Positions 42,927-51,339 of a stretch of 64,000 bases of DNA are shown in pieces (within the stretch, counting starts at the first letter, position 1; the number at the start of each line of letters is the position of its first letter). Below the pieces are notes generated by a model that saw only the letters and a list, made by a program, of their open reading frames with translations, had not been told where the DNA came from and searched no databases. The position numbers and the translations under genes are program-made. Source of the DNA: Halobacterium sp. DL1 (GTDB lineage Archaea; Halobacteriota; Halobacteria; Halobacteriales; Halobacteriaceae). The DNA is taken from assembly GCA_000230955.3 (NCBI GenBank), contig CP007061.1:62001-126000 (forward strand), in the 5' to 3' direction.

Positions 42927-43541
42927 ATGACCACCTCTAACGATTCATCTCCCATTGAGAGTCTTCAAATGCGCTCCCTGTGCGAAGCGTACCAGCTCGG
43001 GATCATCATCCGAAACAAACTCAGAGAAACCAATCTCGTCACCGCATTCGAGAACCTCGATCACTCGATAGACTCGATTGAAGACGGGTATCCAGCGTGG
43101 CATCCTGCGCCACTTTCCTTTCGCGCGATGGTGTTCTCGTTCGTGTTCGTGGAGATAACGGGTGACTCATACGCCGACTTCAGTCGACGACTTACCCGAC
43201 AACCGGAAGTCGCCACTATTCTCGGCTTCAGCCGGGTGCCCGACGAATCAGCCTTCTCGCGGGCGTGGCGAAATCGATTCGACAACGCCGTTCACGAATA
43301 CATCCACGCTGCCGCCCACTTCGTCATCAAGGAAGTCCACGATCGCGACATTTCAGCGCCCGAGGTTCGGCCAAAGTCAGAGATCCTCAACGATACTGAG
43401 GAAGCCGCAGACTCAGTAGAAGACGAATCCTTCTCACAGGAGGAGATTGTTCAGACAACGCGCCTCGCGCGTGATCACGCCTTCGGACACTTCGACTCTG
43501 GTCGGGCGTCGAACGCCTCGTACGAGGACACGCAATTTTTC
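42927..43541 (+). pseudogene. transposase, N-terminal part, split by the composite transposon
   Basis: 205 codons from ATG 42927 up to ...SYEDTQFF, where the ISH6-type end begins. The C-terminal part resumes in frame at 47570 (ELQTFMGMV). The N-terminal region (FRAMVFSFVFVEITGDSYADFSRRLTRQPEVATILGF...DESAFSRAWRNRF) is the DNA-binding part of a haloarchaeal DDE transposase whose family I cannot name. Confidence 0.85.
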
Positions 43542-43725
43542 GGTCGCGTCGCAAAGCGGTCTAGAGTTTCGAGTTATGGTCATGTAGACTACTCGGCGGT
43601 GCTATCTCTAACGCTCTCTAAGCTACGTGCACTTGGTGCACACCATTCTAACGCAGTATTTTTGTTTGTACTAAGTACCGTCGGGACTCTCAGCGGCAAA
43701 CTCTAGAGGACTTTGCGACACGACC
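43542..43725. repeat. ISH6-type MITE, left arm of the composite
   Basis: 184 bp bounded by GGTCGCGTCGCAAAGCGGTC and, read inward, GGTCGTGTCGCAAAGTCCTC. The interior has no open frame. It shares CAGCGGCAAA next to the end with the complete ISH6. Confidence 0.85.
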
Positions 43726-43813
43726 AAATATTTAGATTTCTACATGTTCGGTAGTTCCAGTACTTCTCAGATCCTGACTTCTCAGATCCTGTGTTATCAT
43801 TCTATGTTCATAT

Positions 43814-44095
43814 TCAATCTTGGTCTGTTTTATCAGAGTTCGTTGTTGACTGAGAGATAGTCTGTTCAACTAGTGGTTCGTCCCAGTTGCCCCACTCGCC
43901 AGGTTGGTCACCCAAACTGACAATGTAATAGAGGAGGGCTTGCCAAAACAAGAAGAGAACGAACCCGACGGGAAGAGTGAAAAACACCACTTCGAACGTA
44001 CTCAGAGACCAACGAATGATGATTTGCCACACAACGAGTGTCACAACACTGACAGCGAGACCTGCTACGAGTACGAACCGATTTACACTCGTCAT
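43814..44095 (-). CDS. small membrane protein, transposon cargo
   Basis: 93 residues from ATG 44095 with two hydrophobic helices (FVLVAGLAVSVVTLVVWQIII, VVFFTLPVGFVLFLFWQALLYYIV) and a polar acidic C-terminus. Its start overlaps the stop of the 7TM/ATP-grasp gene, so it is a coupled partner. Function unknown. Confidence 0.75.
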   Translation of the reverse strand: MTSVNRFVLVAGLAVSVVTLVVWQIIIRWSLSTFEVVFFTLPVGFVLFLFWQALLYYIVSLGDQPGEWGNWDEPLVEQTISQSTTNSDKTDQD

Positions 44096-45846
44096 TGGTA
44101 TCCCGCTGTGTCCCACTGTTTAGCAAGGTCGACTTTCTTTTCGGGTGGATAGAACTCACACGCTGGTGGGAGTTCACAGATCCATTCCAACCGTTTCAAC
44201 AGCCCAAGACGGGTCGTGTTTTGGATTCCGAGCCCCGGATACGCGTTTACTTCGAATACAAGTGGTGTATTAGACCCGTCGAGAGTGATATCAACACCAG
44301 CATACCCGAGTCCAGAGGCGGCCGCGGTCTCAACGGCTGTCTGTAAGATCCGATCCCATTCCGGAATTTTGAATGCTGTAAGGTCGACGCCAGTATCGGG
44401 ATGGGTAGGCACCCAGCGATGATGGCTCTGTTGATACGCGCCGAGTGGAGTTCCATCAGCAACTGTAAGCCCGACTCCAATTGCTCCTTTGTGAAGATTC
44501 GCTTGATTCCCCGATTCAATGGTCGGCAGTCTCGTCATCGCCATGATCGGATATCCTTGAAATACAATAATTCGAATATCTGGGACGCCACCTGATGAGA
44601 GTCGTCTAAATAACGGGCTTGCCTCTACCCGTTGTTCGATGATCGCAGCACCGCTCAGATTGATTCCTGCATACTGACCTTGGATGATCCGTTGGACGTG
44701 TCGAAGGAGGTCGTCGACTGTCTTTTTTCCATCCGTCGTGTGATATGTGTCTTCAGTACGATCTGTGATTATGAGAATACCTTCACCGCCGTATGCATCA
44801 TCCGGTTTAATTACAAACGAATCTCGTTTTTCAAACACAGCTCTCGCTTGAGAGAGATCGTCCGTATCTTCCACGATTGCGTACGTGTCCGGTGTCGGAA
44901 TACCTAACCCGTGCAATCGTCGCTTTGTTTCGACTTTTCCCGCACTCGTTCGAAGATGACCTGGATTATACTGCTTTATGTATCTATTCCTGATATTTAT
45001 GCCCAGTACGTCTGTAAGTGAGGTTTGTCTCGGCTCCTGACGGACCCAAGCCGAGATATTGCGGAGTGCAACCTGTATCCGAGTCCCGATCCCATTTATG
45101 AATCCGCCCCAGTGGGAATTGAATCGATAATACTCTTTTAATCGAGTTCGAGTTGTAACTCCCAAATAGAGATTTGTTCCAATGAGTAGTACCCACAGTT
45201 CCGGTGTACGAATATACCAGTCGACAATCGGTCTCGTAGAAATCAGGCCGTAAGTGAGTACGATTGCGAGTAAGGTCCAAATGAACTGAATTGATGGCAC
45301 AGACCAGCCACGTTCTTCGACATCACTGGCAAAGCGATCGGCATACCACGCGGTGACAATTGCCGGAAAAAAGACCTCAATCGTCCCAGAAAGACGGGGT
45401 AACAGCCCAATATCACCCATCAGTAAAAACGCAGCCACAGAGAGGCCGACGACACTAATTATGGCCCCAAGACGGTGGGCTGTTCCAACATTTAGCGGTT
45501 CTAATATCGCGTAAACTCCCATAGAAATAACAAAAATATTTAAGAAAAGTCCTAATCCCCAAATTAAGCCTGTCGACAGCAATGTTAGTGCAAGGACGAT
45601 CGGAGCAAACAGCCCGTAGGTCTTTAGCCCCAATTCGTTTCGGAGAATAGCTATGAGACCTGCTGCAAGCGTCAATTGAAACAGCGTTCGATATGGCTCA
45701 AGTAATGTCGACAAAGACGTAGAGAACAGTCGTAACGTCCACCCAAGTATAAGAAAAATCAGTAGTAGGCTCGCTACGAGATAATATTGGAATGTATAGC
45801 TTTCAAAAAATTTATTAAAATATCTTAGTTTACCTTGATTAGTCAT
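44092..45846 (-). CDS. 7TM domain fused to ATP-grasp ligase-like domain
   Basis: 584 residues. Seven or eight hydrophobic helices (about 20-255) of the type seen in 7TM proteins linked to transglutaminase-like and RimK-like genes are followed by an ATP-grasp domain (about 290-565; KRRLHGLGIPTPDTYA, FVIKPDDAYGGEGI, GVDITLDGSNTPLVFEVNAYPGLGIQNTTR). In bacteria the 7TM and alpha-L-glutamate-ligase-like parts are usually separate neighbouring genes; here they are one polypeptide. I infer ATP-dependent amide-bond formation at the membrane face; substrate unknown. GC content is lower than in most of the window. Confidence 0.8.
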   Translation of the reverse strand: MTNQGKLRYFNKFFESYTFQYYLVASLLLIFLILGWTLRLFSTSLSTLLEPYRTLFQLTLAAGLIAILRNELGLKTYGLFAPIVLALTLLSTGLIWGLGLFLNIFVISMGVYAILEPLNVGTAHRLGAIISVVGLSVAAFLLMGDIGLLPRLSGTIEVFFPAIVTAWYADRFASDVEERGWSVPSIQFIWTLLAIVLTYGLISTRPIVDWYIRTPELWVLLIGTNLYLGVTTRTRLKEYYRFNSHWGGFINGIGTRIQVALRNISAWVRQEPRQTSLTDVLGINIRNRYIKQYNPGHLRTSAGKVETKRRLHGLGIPTPDTYAIVEDTDDLSQARAVFEKRDSFVIKPDDAYGGEGILIITDRTEDTYHTTDGKKTVDDLLRHVQRIIQGQYAGINLSGAAIIEQRVEASPLFRRLSSGGVPDIRIIVFQGYPIMAMTRLPTIESGNQANLHKGAIGVGLTVADGTPLGAYQQSHHRWVPTHPDTGVDLTAFKIPEWDRILQTAVETAAASGLGYAGVDITLDGSNTPLVFEVNAYPGLGIQNTTRLGLLKRLEWICELPPACEFYPPEKKVDLAKQWDTAGYQ

Positions 45847-46125
45847 AATTCTATCCGTACCTCATCACTATTTTGAGATATACTCGACATACTGTATTTA
45901 TAGACCGAATGAGTATACTTAGCTCTGTTGAAATCCTTAGAAAGTGATATATTCTGCTTCAATTACGGTCAATACAGAGTGTAGATTCAGCGAAGTATCT
46001 TAGATAACAGTGGGCGTCACGAGAGACGGACTAGTCGGTGGCGTAGAATACAACCAATTTGGATGAACAGACTCTAGTCATGTAGAGAAACTTTATGTTT
46101 TCATCGTTTGTGACTACAATTTGTG
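45847..46125. other. non-coding cargo flank with a lone IS5 end
   Basis: About 280 AT-rich bases. AGCTCTGTTGAAATCCTTAG at 45921-45940 is an IS5-type left end without a transposase or right end, a relic probably cut off by ISH6. No gene seen. Confidence 0.6.
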
Positions 46126-47569
46126 GGTCGTGTCGCAAAGTCCTCTAGAGTTCAGTAGTAACTGACTCCCGTGAAGGCGGGGTTGCCTCTGGTGTCCAAA
46201 CCGAGGTACCCCATGCACGCCACAATCGACGTGCGGTTCGAACTGAGTATCGACGACGACAAAACGCTACCGCTCGCCACGCTTGCCGAGGCCGTCACTG
46301 ACCAGAACCTCGAAGCAGTCCTTCTCGAATCGCTGGTCGAGAGCCTCGACGCCGCCAGCGTCGAGGCGCTCTGTGGTGAGAAACACGCACATGGCAACGG
46401 TGACCAGCGCTTCCAACGCGCCGGCACCGACACCCGCACAGCTGTCACAACTGCCGGAGAACACGAGTTCTCTCTCCACTACGTCGAAGATACAGCCGCT
46501 TCCCCAGACGAATCCAGCTACTTCCGGCCCGTCGAAGACGTTCTCGACTTCGACGGGCAGAACCGCTATCAGCAGGACATCGCCGCCAAAAGCGTCGATC
46601 TCGCTACCTCGCTCAGCTATCGAGACGCTGCCAATCACGGCGACAGCTTCGTCTCGATGCCGTCGCCGACCACCATCAACCGCCGTGCAAAGAAATACGG
46701 CCACAAGCTCAAACAGTTCCTTCCAGACTGTGTCGCTGGCACAGACGCTGACGCCGTCATTCCTGACGGGACAAAGTGCCACAGCCAAGACGACGACCGC
46801 TCGTCCCACTCCGTCCAAGCAACGCTCGGCGAAGACACCGCCGAAGAGTCACGCTCCCTGCTGGATCTGTCGGTCAACGCTGACTGGGACGAAACTGCCG
46901 CCGAACTCGATGATATCGGCGCAGTCACTGACGACGCGACGGTCGTCAGTGACGCTGATAGCGGCATCGTCACAGCCTTTACCGACGAAAACCGTGACCA
47001 CCAGCTCGATCTCGTCCACGTCGGCCGAACGCTGGGTTACACCCTCTGGGACGATGGCGTCTTCTCCTTGGACCGTCGGAAGGAGATCGTTTCGGAGGTG
47101 ATCGACGAGGTGTTCCATCTGAAGAACTCTGTGGCGAAGCATCGTCCAGCGGAGGAGTTCGCGGCGATCCGCTCGCGGATCGCGCGAACGAGAGAGCGAT
47201 TAGAGAAGACAGCGTGGCAACTGGAGCAGTTCGGGTCAGCAAAGGCTGCAGGGTATCTTCGGCGGTGGCTGCCGTCGATTGTGACGTTCGCCGAGCACGC
47301 TGTCGAGGGGTTCGAGGTTCCGTGGACCTCGAACCCCGTCGAACGACTGATGGGCGAGGTCAGCAAGCGGTGCAAGAACCAGTGGATGCGCTGGACAGCA
47401 GAGGGATTGGAAGCGATACTCCAACTTCGGTTGGTGAAGTACGCCGACCCCGAGTACTACCATGCGTTCCTCGACGAACTGCTCCAACGTTCGACCAAAA
47501 CAGCAATCAACTGTGACCTCTCAATTGAGAGTACCAGCGGCAAAGTCTAGACCGCTTTGCAACACGACC
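46126..47569 (+). mobile_element. complete ISH6-family insertion sequence
   Basis: 1,444 bp, ends GGTCGTGTCGCAAAGTCC and, read inward, GGTCGTGTTGCAAAGCGG. Right arm of the composite transposon. Its left side has no matching duplication, in line with movement as part of the larger unit. Confidence 0.93.
46213..47550 (+). CDS. ISH6-family transposase
   Basis: 445 residues from ATG 46213 (an in-frame ATG at 46171 lies closer to the terminal repeat). Features: NRYQQDIAAKSVDLATSLSYRDAA region, VIPDGTKCHSQ and VVSDADSGI acidic motifs, and the C-terminal WTSNPVERLMGEVSKRCKNQWMRW block with the likely catalytic Glu. Frame intact. Palindrome with 12-bp arms at 46924-46953 is conserved in the copy at 546-575. 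Confidence 0.93.
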   Translation: MHATIDVRFELSIDDDKTLPLATLAEAVTDQNLEAVLLESLVESLDAASVEALCGEKHAHGNGDQRFQRAGTDTRTAVTTAGEHEFSLHYVEDTAASPDESSYFRPVEDVLDFDGQNRYQQDIAAKSVDLATSLSYRDAANHGDSFVSMPSPTTINRRAKKYGHKLKQFLPDCVAGTDADAVIPDGTKCHSQDDDRSSHSVQATLGEDTAEESRSLLDLSVNADWDETAAELDDIGAVTDDATVVSDADSGIVTAFTDENRDHQLDLVHVGRTLGYTLWDDGVFSLDRRKEIVSEVIDEVFHLKNSVAKHRPAEEFAAIRSRIARTRERLEKTAWQLEQFGSAKAAGYLRRWLPSIVTFAEHAVEGFEVPWTSNPVERLMGEVSKRCKNQWMRWTAEGLEAILQLRLVKYADPEYYHAFLDELLQRSTKTAINCDLSIESTSGKV

Positions 47570-48204
47570 AATTTTTCGAGTTACAGACATTCATGGGAAT
47601 GGTTCGGTGCGGAGCCACGCAGGGAGCTACTCGCTTTCAGTACCGGCGTGGCGAGGACTACGGCCCACATGGCGATACCCACCTTCGCACTGTCAAGCAG
47701 TTCGATCCTGACGAGCTTGTCGACGGCTTCTACGAGACAACGGATCGCTTGCTTTCCGTGATTGCTTCTGAATCCTCATTCCGCCGTCCAGTCACTGCGG
47801 CGATCGACATCACCACCATTCCCTATTATGGAGATGTCGAGGAGATGTCGATGGTCAGCGGGACGAAAGACAGGGACGGTCGAGCGTTCAAATTTGCGAC
47901 GCTGTCGATCATCGGGCAGAACATCCCGCTGATTTTGGCTGTCGAGCCGGTTCGAGAGAGCTCTGAGTGGGATGAGAACCCGTCGAATCAGATCCATCGT
48001 ACTGTGCGACGGCTCGTTCGACGAGCGAAAGAGCATGTTCCAATCGAGACAGTGCTGTGTGATCGAGAGTTTGACTCGATACAAGTGTTCCAGACACTCT
48101 CAAACCTCGATGTGAACTACCTCATACCTAAGCGGGTCTCCAGCTCCGAACGGGATGTACTTGAACAAATGGAGGAAATGATCCGGGCGCTGATGGACCG
48201 ATGA
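47570..48204 (+). pseudogene. transposase, C-terminal part, split by the composite transposon
   Basis: Continues the protein of 42927-43541 from the duplicated FF codons. It contains AAIDITTIPYYGD and ETVLCDREFDS, two of the expected DDE acids, and ends at 48204 before the usual third motif, so the 3' end may also be lost. It overlaps the start of the next gene by 4 bp. Confidence 0.82.
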
Positions 48205-48569
48205 AATTGAACCGATCTATCGCACCAGATCTCCTCGTTTCAGCCCTCCTCACTCTACTGGTGTGGTTCGAGTTCTGGGGAGGCCGTCTCCCCGCCAGTC
48301 TCGATGGAACTATATTAATAATTGGGGTCATTGGAGGCGCTATTGTAACCATTGTGGGTCTGGTGATAAAGCAGACCCGCGTAGCCCAAGAGCTGGTGGA
48401 GAACGATATGCGGTTTTTCATCATTATGGCGGGCATCATACTCATCGGGCTCGTGTTGCTTCCACGTGGGTTGCCGACGGCAGCGGAGATCGGCCTGCTC
48501 GTGGTCATCTGGTCGTGGCCAATGGGAAAGGTCGTGGTCGGACGCATCCAAGCGTCAGAACGCAAATAA
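48201..48569 (+). CDS. small integral membrane protein
   Basis: 122 residues with four hydrophobic segments (LLVSALLTLLVWFEF, ILIIGVIGGAIVTIVGLVI, FFIIMAGIILIGLVLL, IGLLVVIWSWPMG). No motif beyond the helices. It begins at the end of the broken transposase. Function unknown. Confidence 0.65.
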   Translation: MKLNRSIAPDLLVSALLTLLVWFEFWGGRLPASLDGTILIIGVIGGAIVTIVGLVIKQTRVAQELVENDMRFFIIMAGIILIGLVLLPRGLPTAAEIGLLVVIWSWPMGKVVVGRIQASERK

Positions 48570-48729
48570 TCCCGTGGTAACGCGGAAAACAAGACCCGGC
48601 GTTGTACTGACCATCCCTCCTTTTTCAACCACATTAGGACGGTCCATCCAGATCTCCGCGTCGCTCGCGACCGACTCCTCCTTGGAGACACATTAATGAG
48701 TCCACCGCCCCTTTATTCAGGTAGACCCC

Positions 48730-48960
48730 ATGGCTACTGATCGCCGCCGTAACGCTGTCGAGGACAAACAGGAGCTCGCGACCACGATCGGGCTCTACGT
48801 CCTCAGCGAGATCTCGCTCGGCAAGGCCGCCGAGCGGACCGGCGTGACTCGCTGGGAGATGGAGGAACTCCTTCAGGAGGCCGGTGTTGAGCTGCAGCTC
48901 GGCCCGCAGTCCATGGACGAACTCGAAGACGAAGTCGATGTGGCGCTCGACCTTGAATGA
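48730..48960 (+). CDS. UPF0175-family antitoxin
   Basis: 76 residues with the UPF0175 core GLYVLSEISLGKAAERTGVTRWEMEELLQEAGVEL, a helix-turn-helix-like segment. It overlaps the PIN-like gene by 4 bp (ATGA). UPF0175 plus DUF3368/PIN pairs are known archaeal toxin-antitoxin modules, in which this protein binds the operon DNA and the nuclease. CTTTATT about 20 bp upstream may be the TATA box. Confidence 0.82.
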   Translation: MATDRRRNAVEDKQELATTIGLYVLSEISLGKAAERTGVTRWEMEELLQEAGVELQLGPQSMDELEDEVDVALDLE

Positions 48961-49487
48961 GCGAGCCGGTTTCGCGGCCTGTTGTCCTCGACGCAACAGT
49001 GCTCAGTAACTACGCGAGCACTGATTCCGTCACCTGGCTCACGACGACGCTTGATGACCTCTGGACAGTTCCCGCGGTCCGAACCGAACTGGAGCAGGGC
49101 CGTGAGGTCGGCTACGCGTATCTAGAGCACGCCCTCGATGGTCTTGAGTCGGGGCGGATCGGGATTGTGGAGACGGCACCGGAGCAGCTCCAGCAGGACT
49201 ATCCGACGGTGCAGACCCGTCTCGATCCCGGCGAAGCCGAAGCCCTGGTGGCTGCGCACACGGCTGATGGGACGCTCGTGACGGATGACGGGCCCGCCCG
49301 AGCGCTCGCGGCCGAGTACGACATAGCGCTCACCGGGTCGATCGGCTTGCTGGTTCGCGGCGTTGTTCTCAAGGAACTGACCGTCGAGACGGCGGATGAG
49401 TGGCTTACGACGTGGATTGAGGAGCGGAATTACTACGCGCCGGTCGACAGCGTGACTGCAGCCCTGCCTGAGGACTTCGAGGAATAG
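48957..49487 (+). CDS. PIN/DUF3368-like toxin
   Basis: 176 residues. Conserved acids of a PIN-like nuclease: VVLDATVLSNYA at the N-terminus, LDPGEAEALVAAH in the middle, and LVTDDGPARALA, followed by a DUF3368-type GLLVRGVVLKEL. Expected role: RNA cleavage restrained by the UPF0175 partner. Confidence 0.82.
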   Translation: MSEPVSRPVVLDATVLSNYASTDSVTWLTTTLDDLWTVPAVRTELEQGREVGYAYLEHALDGLESGRIGIVETAPEQLQQDYPTVQTRLDPGEAEALVAAHTADGTLVTDDGPARALAAEYDIALTGSIGLLVRGVVLKELTVETADEWLTTWIEERNYYAPVDSVTAALPEDFEE

Positions 49488-50076
49488 CACCACCGTCGTA
49501 GTGATCGCCACAGCAGTGGAGGGCAGTACGGATACGCTGCTTAATGGTGCTGGAACCATCATACGTTTCGGGGAGTCGCAGTGACGTCCCGAAGGTCCCG
49601 TCATAGGTCCTCTAGAAGGACAACCAGCTTCTAGCGACAGGTGCGGTCACCTCGAAAGCCCCCGACCGCTCGCCGGTCGCGACTCGCTGCGCGCCTCGTC
49701 CCTGCGGTGCTTGCGTCGCCGGGGCACGACGAGCGGTCGGCCCCTTTCAGTCCCGCCCCGGTTCTGTTGCTGGGTAAGCGCTCTCCATCGGTTGGCTGGT
49801 GTGTACGTCCCGGCTCGCACCGCTCGCCGCGTTCCGCCCTCCGCGTCGCTCGCGACCGACCATTCCGGGCGTGCGGGCGCTCTCCGCACCGCCCGCGCCC
49901 GTTCCGGGCTAAAATGAATCTGGTCTCGACGCCAGCGCTTCACCCGTTCGGGTCCTCCGGACCTCGGCTGCGCCGACCGCGACGGACGTGGTTGCGTCGC
50001 GGCGAACGGGGAATGCGCTGGCCGCTCGCTCCGGGCGGGTCGGCGCGCGGTGCTGGTTGGGGCCACCTCATGCAGG
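49488..50076. other. GC-rich stretch without a gene
   Basis: About 590 bp with open frames on both strands but no protein-like composition (Arg/Ala/Pro-rich in all frames). It contains many short CGCTCGCGACC-like repeats. It leads into the hairpin cluster before the OB-fold gene. I regard it as non-coding. Confidence 0.6.
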
Positions 50077-50219
50077 CGCGCTCTCGCTCGCGCCCAAGGG
50101 GGCGCTCGCGAAGGCGCGAGCGAGAGCGCGCAGATGGTTCTGTCGGTCGGTGTCGTCGGAAAACCGCGATGTAGCAGCATCGCGGTGTCGGCGCGTACGC
50201 GCCTTCGGTCTTTGGTGAG
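50077..50219 (+). ncRNA. cluster of four strong hairpins before the OB-fold gene
   Basis: A perfect 19-bp inverted repeat (arms 50077-50095 and 50113-50131), ACCGCGATG / CATCGCGGT around 50163-50185, palindrome GGCGCGTACGCGCC near 50189-50203, and GGTC / GAGACC next to the start. The density suggests a structured RNA leader or a single-strand replication signal. Confidence 0.45.
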
Positions 50220-50223
50220 ACCA

Positions 50224-51123
50224 ATGTCAAGTAACAGCTCTAGTAGCAAGGTCGTTACGGTGGATGAACAGGCATTCGAGAAAGCGGGCGGTCAGACGGT
50301 CGATGAAGACGGGTTCCCGGTCGTCGACGAGACGCCGGAGTTCCGGGCAACGGTCGACATGGAAGTGCAGGCGAAAGTCGATTCCAACCATCCTGACGCG
50401 CGGGTCGAGGAAGGCCCGGATCACATGTTCGGGAAGACCCTCGAACAGGAGGAACGCATCGAGGCGCGGGAGGCCGAGTTGGAGCACATCAGTGCCCAGG
50501 CTGAACTCAGTCAGCAGGAGGGACGCGCGAAGCGGACGCGAGATATCGCAGCGAAGCGGAGCGCTGAGCGGCGTGTGGAGTTCCAGAAGCGGGCGGCGAG
50601 CGTGAATCCGATGGCTGACCCGGAGCGAGGCGATCCTCGTGCAGAACTCACGCAGGAGCAGTTAGCGGCGGTGAACAAGCAGTCGATGCGGCTGGCGAAG
50701 AAACTGGATGGCTGGTCGCGAGCAGCGATTGGTCGGCGGCTGGGTGAAGCCGTCGTCGGTGGGAAAGACCTGACGAGTGCGGTCGTCGGGGTGTTCGAGG
50801 AGTTGCAGACGGCACCTGGGACGGTGATTCCCATTGGGAAGCTCGAGAACGTCAATCGCAAAGAGGTGAGCATCGAGGGCCGAGTCGAGGTGCTCTGGGA
50901 TGCGGACTCGCCGGCCATCGCGCAAGTCGGGCTAATCGCGGACGACAGTGGGAAAACGAAGGTGACGTCATGGGTTGCGAGTGACCAACCCTGGATCGAA
51001 GAGGGCGAGCGCGTGCGGATTCACGGAGCGGCGAAGAACTGGTACAATGGGCGCGTCTCCGTGGCTCTAACCGGGTGGAGCACCGTTCACTTCCCCGAGC
51101 GCGGTCGGTGGTGGGAAGCGTAG
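50224..51123 (+). CDS. OB-fold (RPA-like) DNA-binding protein
   Basis: 299 residues from ATG 50224, placed after the hairpin cluster. The acidic N-terminal half includes a charged helical segment (EQEERIEAREAELEHISAQAELSQQEGRAKRTRDIA). The C-terminal OB-fold reads VNRKEVSIEGRVEVLWD...QVGLIADDSGKTKVTSWVASDQPWIEEGERVRIHGA, as in haloarchaeal RPA-type single-strand binding proteins. No zinc finger is present. A plasmid replication or repair role is likely. Confidence 0.8.
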   Translation: MSSNSSSSKVVTVDEQAFEKAGGQTVDEDGFPVVDETPEFRATVDMEVQAKVDSNHPDARVEEGPDHMFGKTLEQEERIEAREAELEHISAQAELSQQEGRAKRTRDIAAKRSAERRVEFQKRAASVNPMADPERGDPRAELTQEQLAAVNKQSMRLAKKLDGWSRAAIGRRLGEAVVGGKDLTSAVVGVFEELQTAPGTVIPIGKLENVNRKEVSIEGRVEVLWDADSPAIAQVGLIADDSGKTKVTSWVASDQPWIEEGERVRIHGAAKNWYNGRVSVALTGWSTVHFPERGRWWEA

Positions 51124-51167
51124 CCAGCGTGCGCGGCCTTCTTTTTTGCTACGTGCCGGACCGACCC

Positions 51168-51232
51168 AGACCCCGCCGCCCCACCCTCCGCTCCGTGCTC
51201 GCTTCGCTGCGCGCGCAGCCACGACCTCATTC
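51168..51232. repeat. GC-rich repeat, copy 1
   Basis: Contains CCGCCCCACCCTCCGCTCC followed by a GC-rich palindromic tract and CAGCCAC. A second copy is at 52387-52456. Both lie downstream of a gene and upstream of a hairpin leader. Confidence 0.55.
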
Positions 51233-51295
51233 ACCGGTCCAACATTCATCCGACAAAGCGGGGGAATGGGGGCGCGATCCAAGCGGGTTTATCGG

Positions 51296-51315
51296 GCCCC
51301 TAGAGGGGTGCGGGC
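51296..51315 (+). promoter_or_regulatory. hairpin leader
   Basis: TTTATCGG then GCCC / GGGC around a loop with TAGAGGGGTGC, 25 bp before the ATG at 51340. Confidence 0.6.
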
Positions 51316-51339
51316 GCACGAGCGCTCCGGGTAGTACAA

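Larger units (their letters stand above)
43542..47569. mobile_element. 4,028-bp ISH6-bounded composite transposon with cargo
   Basis: Outer ends are ISH6-type repeats: GGTCGCGTCGCAAAGCGG at 43542 and, read inward from 47569, GGTCGTGTTGCAAAGCGG. The 8 bp AATTTTTC flank the whole unit at 43534-43541 and 47570-47577, and removing it restores an uninterrupted transposase frame. The left arm is a 184-bp MITE, the right arm a complete ISH6. The inner flanks are not duplicated. Cargo: two minus-strand membrane genes. Confidence 0.9.

Noticed and set aside
43726-46125. Two independent ISH6 insertions instead of one composite
   Set aside because: Inner flanks AAATATTT and AATTTGTG differ and neither element has its own duplication, while the outermost flanks match perfectly.
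49641-50249. Overlapping long open frames on both strands
   Set aside because: Arg/Pro/Ala-rich in every frame and interrupted by strong hairpins; high GC suppresses stops. No start context or protein-like pattern.
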